In this document: positions 4,459 to 5,042 of the stretch, piece after piece
How positions within the stretch are numbered: position 1 is the stretch's first letter
How the letters are laid out: each line of letters starts with the position of its first letter
Assembly: GCA_903873955.1 (NCBI GenBank)
Contig: CAIQQL010000021.1
Location: 1-5,042, forward strand
Reading direction: 5' to 3'
DNA from: an uncultured archaeon
Lineage (GTDB): Archaea; Nanobdellota; Nanobdellia; Pacearchaeales; GW2011-AR1
DNA length: 5,042 nucleotides
Position numbers and translations under genes: made by a program
The notes under the pieces: generated by a model
Database searches by the model: none
The model's input: the letters and a program-made list of their open reading frames with translations, nothing else
Told to the model about the DNA's origin: nothing

Positions 4459-4488
4459 TTGCTAAACTACAGTCAATAATGGTAAAAT
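4459..4488 (+). promoter_or_regulatory. Promoter of the gene at 4522
   Basis: TG-g-TAAAAT (4480-4488), followed by TA, is the fourth TGnTAAAATW site. TTGCTA (4459-4464) lies 18 nt upstream as a possible -35. Transcription would start near 4495, about 27 nt before the ATG, just after the preceding terminator. Confidence 0.55.
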
Positions 4489-4521
4489 TAAGATCAGGTT
4501 TGTCTAACCAAGGAGATCTTT

Positions 4522-5042
4522 ATGGCCGAGTCCAACAACTCTGTTTCAAAACTGTTAAAGCTTAAGAACGGCTTAACTATACATAAACAAAAGAAAATTT
4601 CTGAGGGCAAGGAACAAGTTGAGGTAAGCAAAGTACTTGACGAGGATGGGCAAAAGGTTGCTTGTTTTACTACAAGTGATGGTAAATTGGTTGAGTCCGC
4701 TGCCAAGGCCAAGGTTCAGGAAATGGGTATTCAAGAGGAAGCTGCTAAAAAGATTGGAGTTTCTGCTGATATTCAACCAACTGTTGCTTCTTTGGCAAGT
4801 GAAAAGGCTGATGATGATCAGGTTAAAGATGAGAGCAACAACCAGGAAGCTGAGAAAGAAAAGTTCGTTAATAACAGTAAGCCAAAAGAATCTTTAGAAA
4901 AAACGGCATGTAAAGGTCCAACCATTGATTATTCCAAGATAAATAAAATTGAAAGAAAACCCTCTCCAACTATTGATTACAGCAAAATCAATAAGTTATC
5001 TGTTCCTGTTAAAGGTGGTGTTAGGGATTGGGATGACCTAGA
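4522..5042 (+). CDS. Unrecognised charged protein with repeated PTIDYSKINK motif, runs off right edge
   Basis: Residues 1-173 are present; the 3' end lies outside the window. AAGGAG at 4510-4515 is 6 nt before the ATG. Residues 1-90 look folded (LLKLKNGLTIHKQKKI, then VSKVLDEDGQKVACFTTSDGKLVE, then a helix with KAKVQEMGIQEEAAKKIGV). Residues 91-130 are a disordered acidic/lysine linker (EKADDDQVKDESNNQEAEKEK). The decapeptide PTIDYSKINK occurs at 133-142 and 149-158, and the visible part ends RDWDDL. I do not recognise a family. The fixed decapeptides in a disordered region suggest short binding motifs for a partner protein, perhaps a virion protein given the neighbours; this is inference. 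It has its own promoter of the capsid class. Confidence 0.8.
   Translation, partial: MAESNNSVSKLLKLKNGLTIHKQKKISEGKEQVEVSKVLDEDGQKVACFTTSDGKLVESAAKAKVQEMGIQEEAAKKIGVSADIQPTVASLASEKADDDQVKDESNNQEAEKEKFVNNSKPKESLEKTACKGPTIDYSKINKIERKPSPTIDYSKINKLSVPVKGGVRDWDDL
4918..4995 (+). repeat. Two copies of a PTIDYSKINK coding motif, 48-bp period
   Basis: Codons 133-142 and 149-158 of the last gene code for the identical decapeptide, with six of the ten codons differing synonymously, including a TCC/AGC serine switch. The peptide, not the DNA, is conserved. Confidence 0.8.

Noticed and set aside
4637..4897. Plus-strand open frame of 86 codons inside the last gene
   Set aside because: It lies in another frame of the gene that starts at 4522 with a strong ribosome binding site and own promoter; its Leu/Arg/Lys-rich product is typical of a shadow frame.
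1..5042. tRNA genes, CRISPR arrays, transposase or insertion-sequence ends
   Set aside because: No cloverleaf, regularly spaced repeat array, transposase motif or terminal inverted repeats were seen on either strand.

Overview
The window looks like the head-gene region of a tailed bacteriophage. The anchor is a 502-residue HK97-fold major capsid protein at 607-2115. Its layout resembles, from memory of the family, the capsid proteins of SPO1/A511-type phages, including an Ig/FN3-like domain inserted near the C-terminus. Genes are compact, AT-rich and preceded by strong GGAGG-type Shine-Dalgarno sites. No host can be named. An RNase Y-like fragment at the left edge and the strong ribosome binding sites would fit a Firmicute host, but this is only a hint.

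Layout. On the minus strand at the left edge is the start of an open frame (1-122) whose residues match the HHGD/EPTS segment of RNase Y HD domains. It overlaps the 3' end of a small minus-strand gene (61-378) coding for one zinc-ribbon module plus a NUMOD3 motif. A divergent control region (379-606) follows, then the capsid gene with two tandem extended -10 promoters and its own terminator (2147-2174). Next is a plus-strand gene (2267-2902) coding for two copies of the same zinc-ribbon module plus NUMOD3. After it come an unrecognised 168-residue protein (3048-3554), an acidic coiled-coil protein (3620-4381), a double hairpin/terminator (4385-4456), and an acidic low-complexity protein that runs off the right edge (4522-5042).

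Transcription. Four sites share TGnTAAAATW (two before the capsid gene, one before the 168-residue gene, one before the last gene). They look like one promoter class serving the structural genes, with units capsid alone, 3048+3620 together, and 4522 onward. The two zinc-ribbon/NUMOD3 genes instead share a different upstream element of about 48 bp, found nowhere else in the window. Each therefore looks like a self-contained unit (promoter plus gene) inserted around the capsid gene in opposite orientations, as expected for homing-type or moron-like cargo.

Most unusual points: the duplicated control element of the two zinc-ribbon genes; the three-copy zinc-ribbon module with no visible nuclease; the RNase Y-like half domain lying against one of these genes; a long 5'-leader hairpin at the start of the 3048 transcript; and a decapeptide repeated in the last protein with largely different codons.
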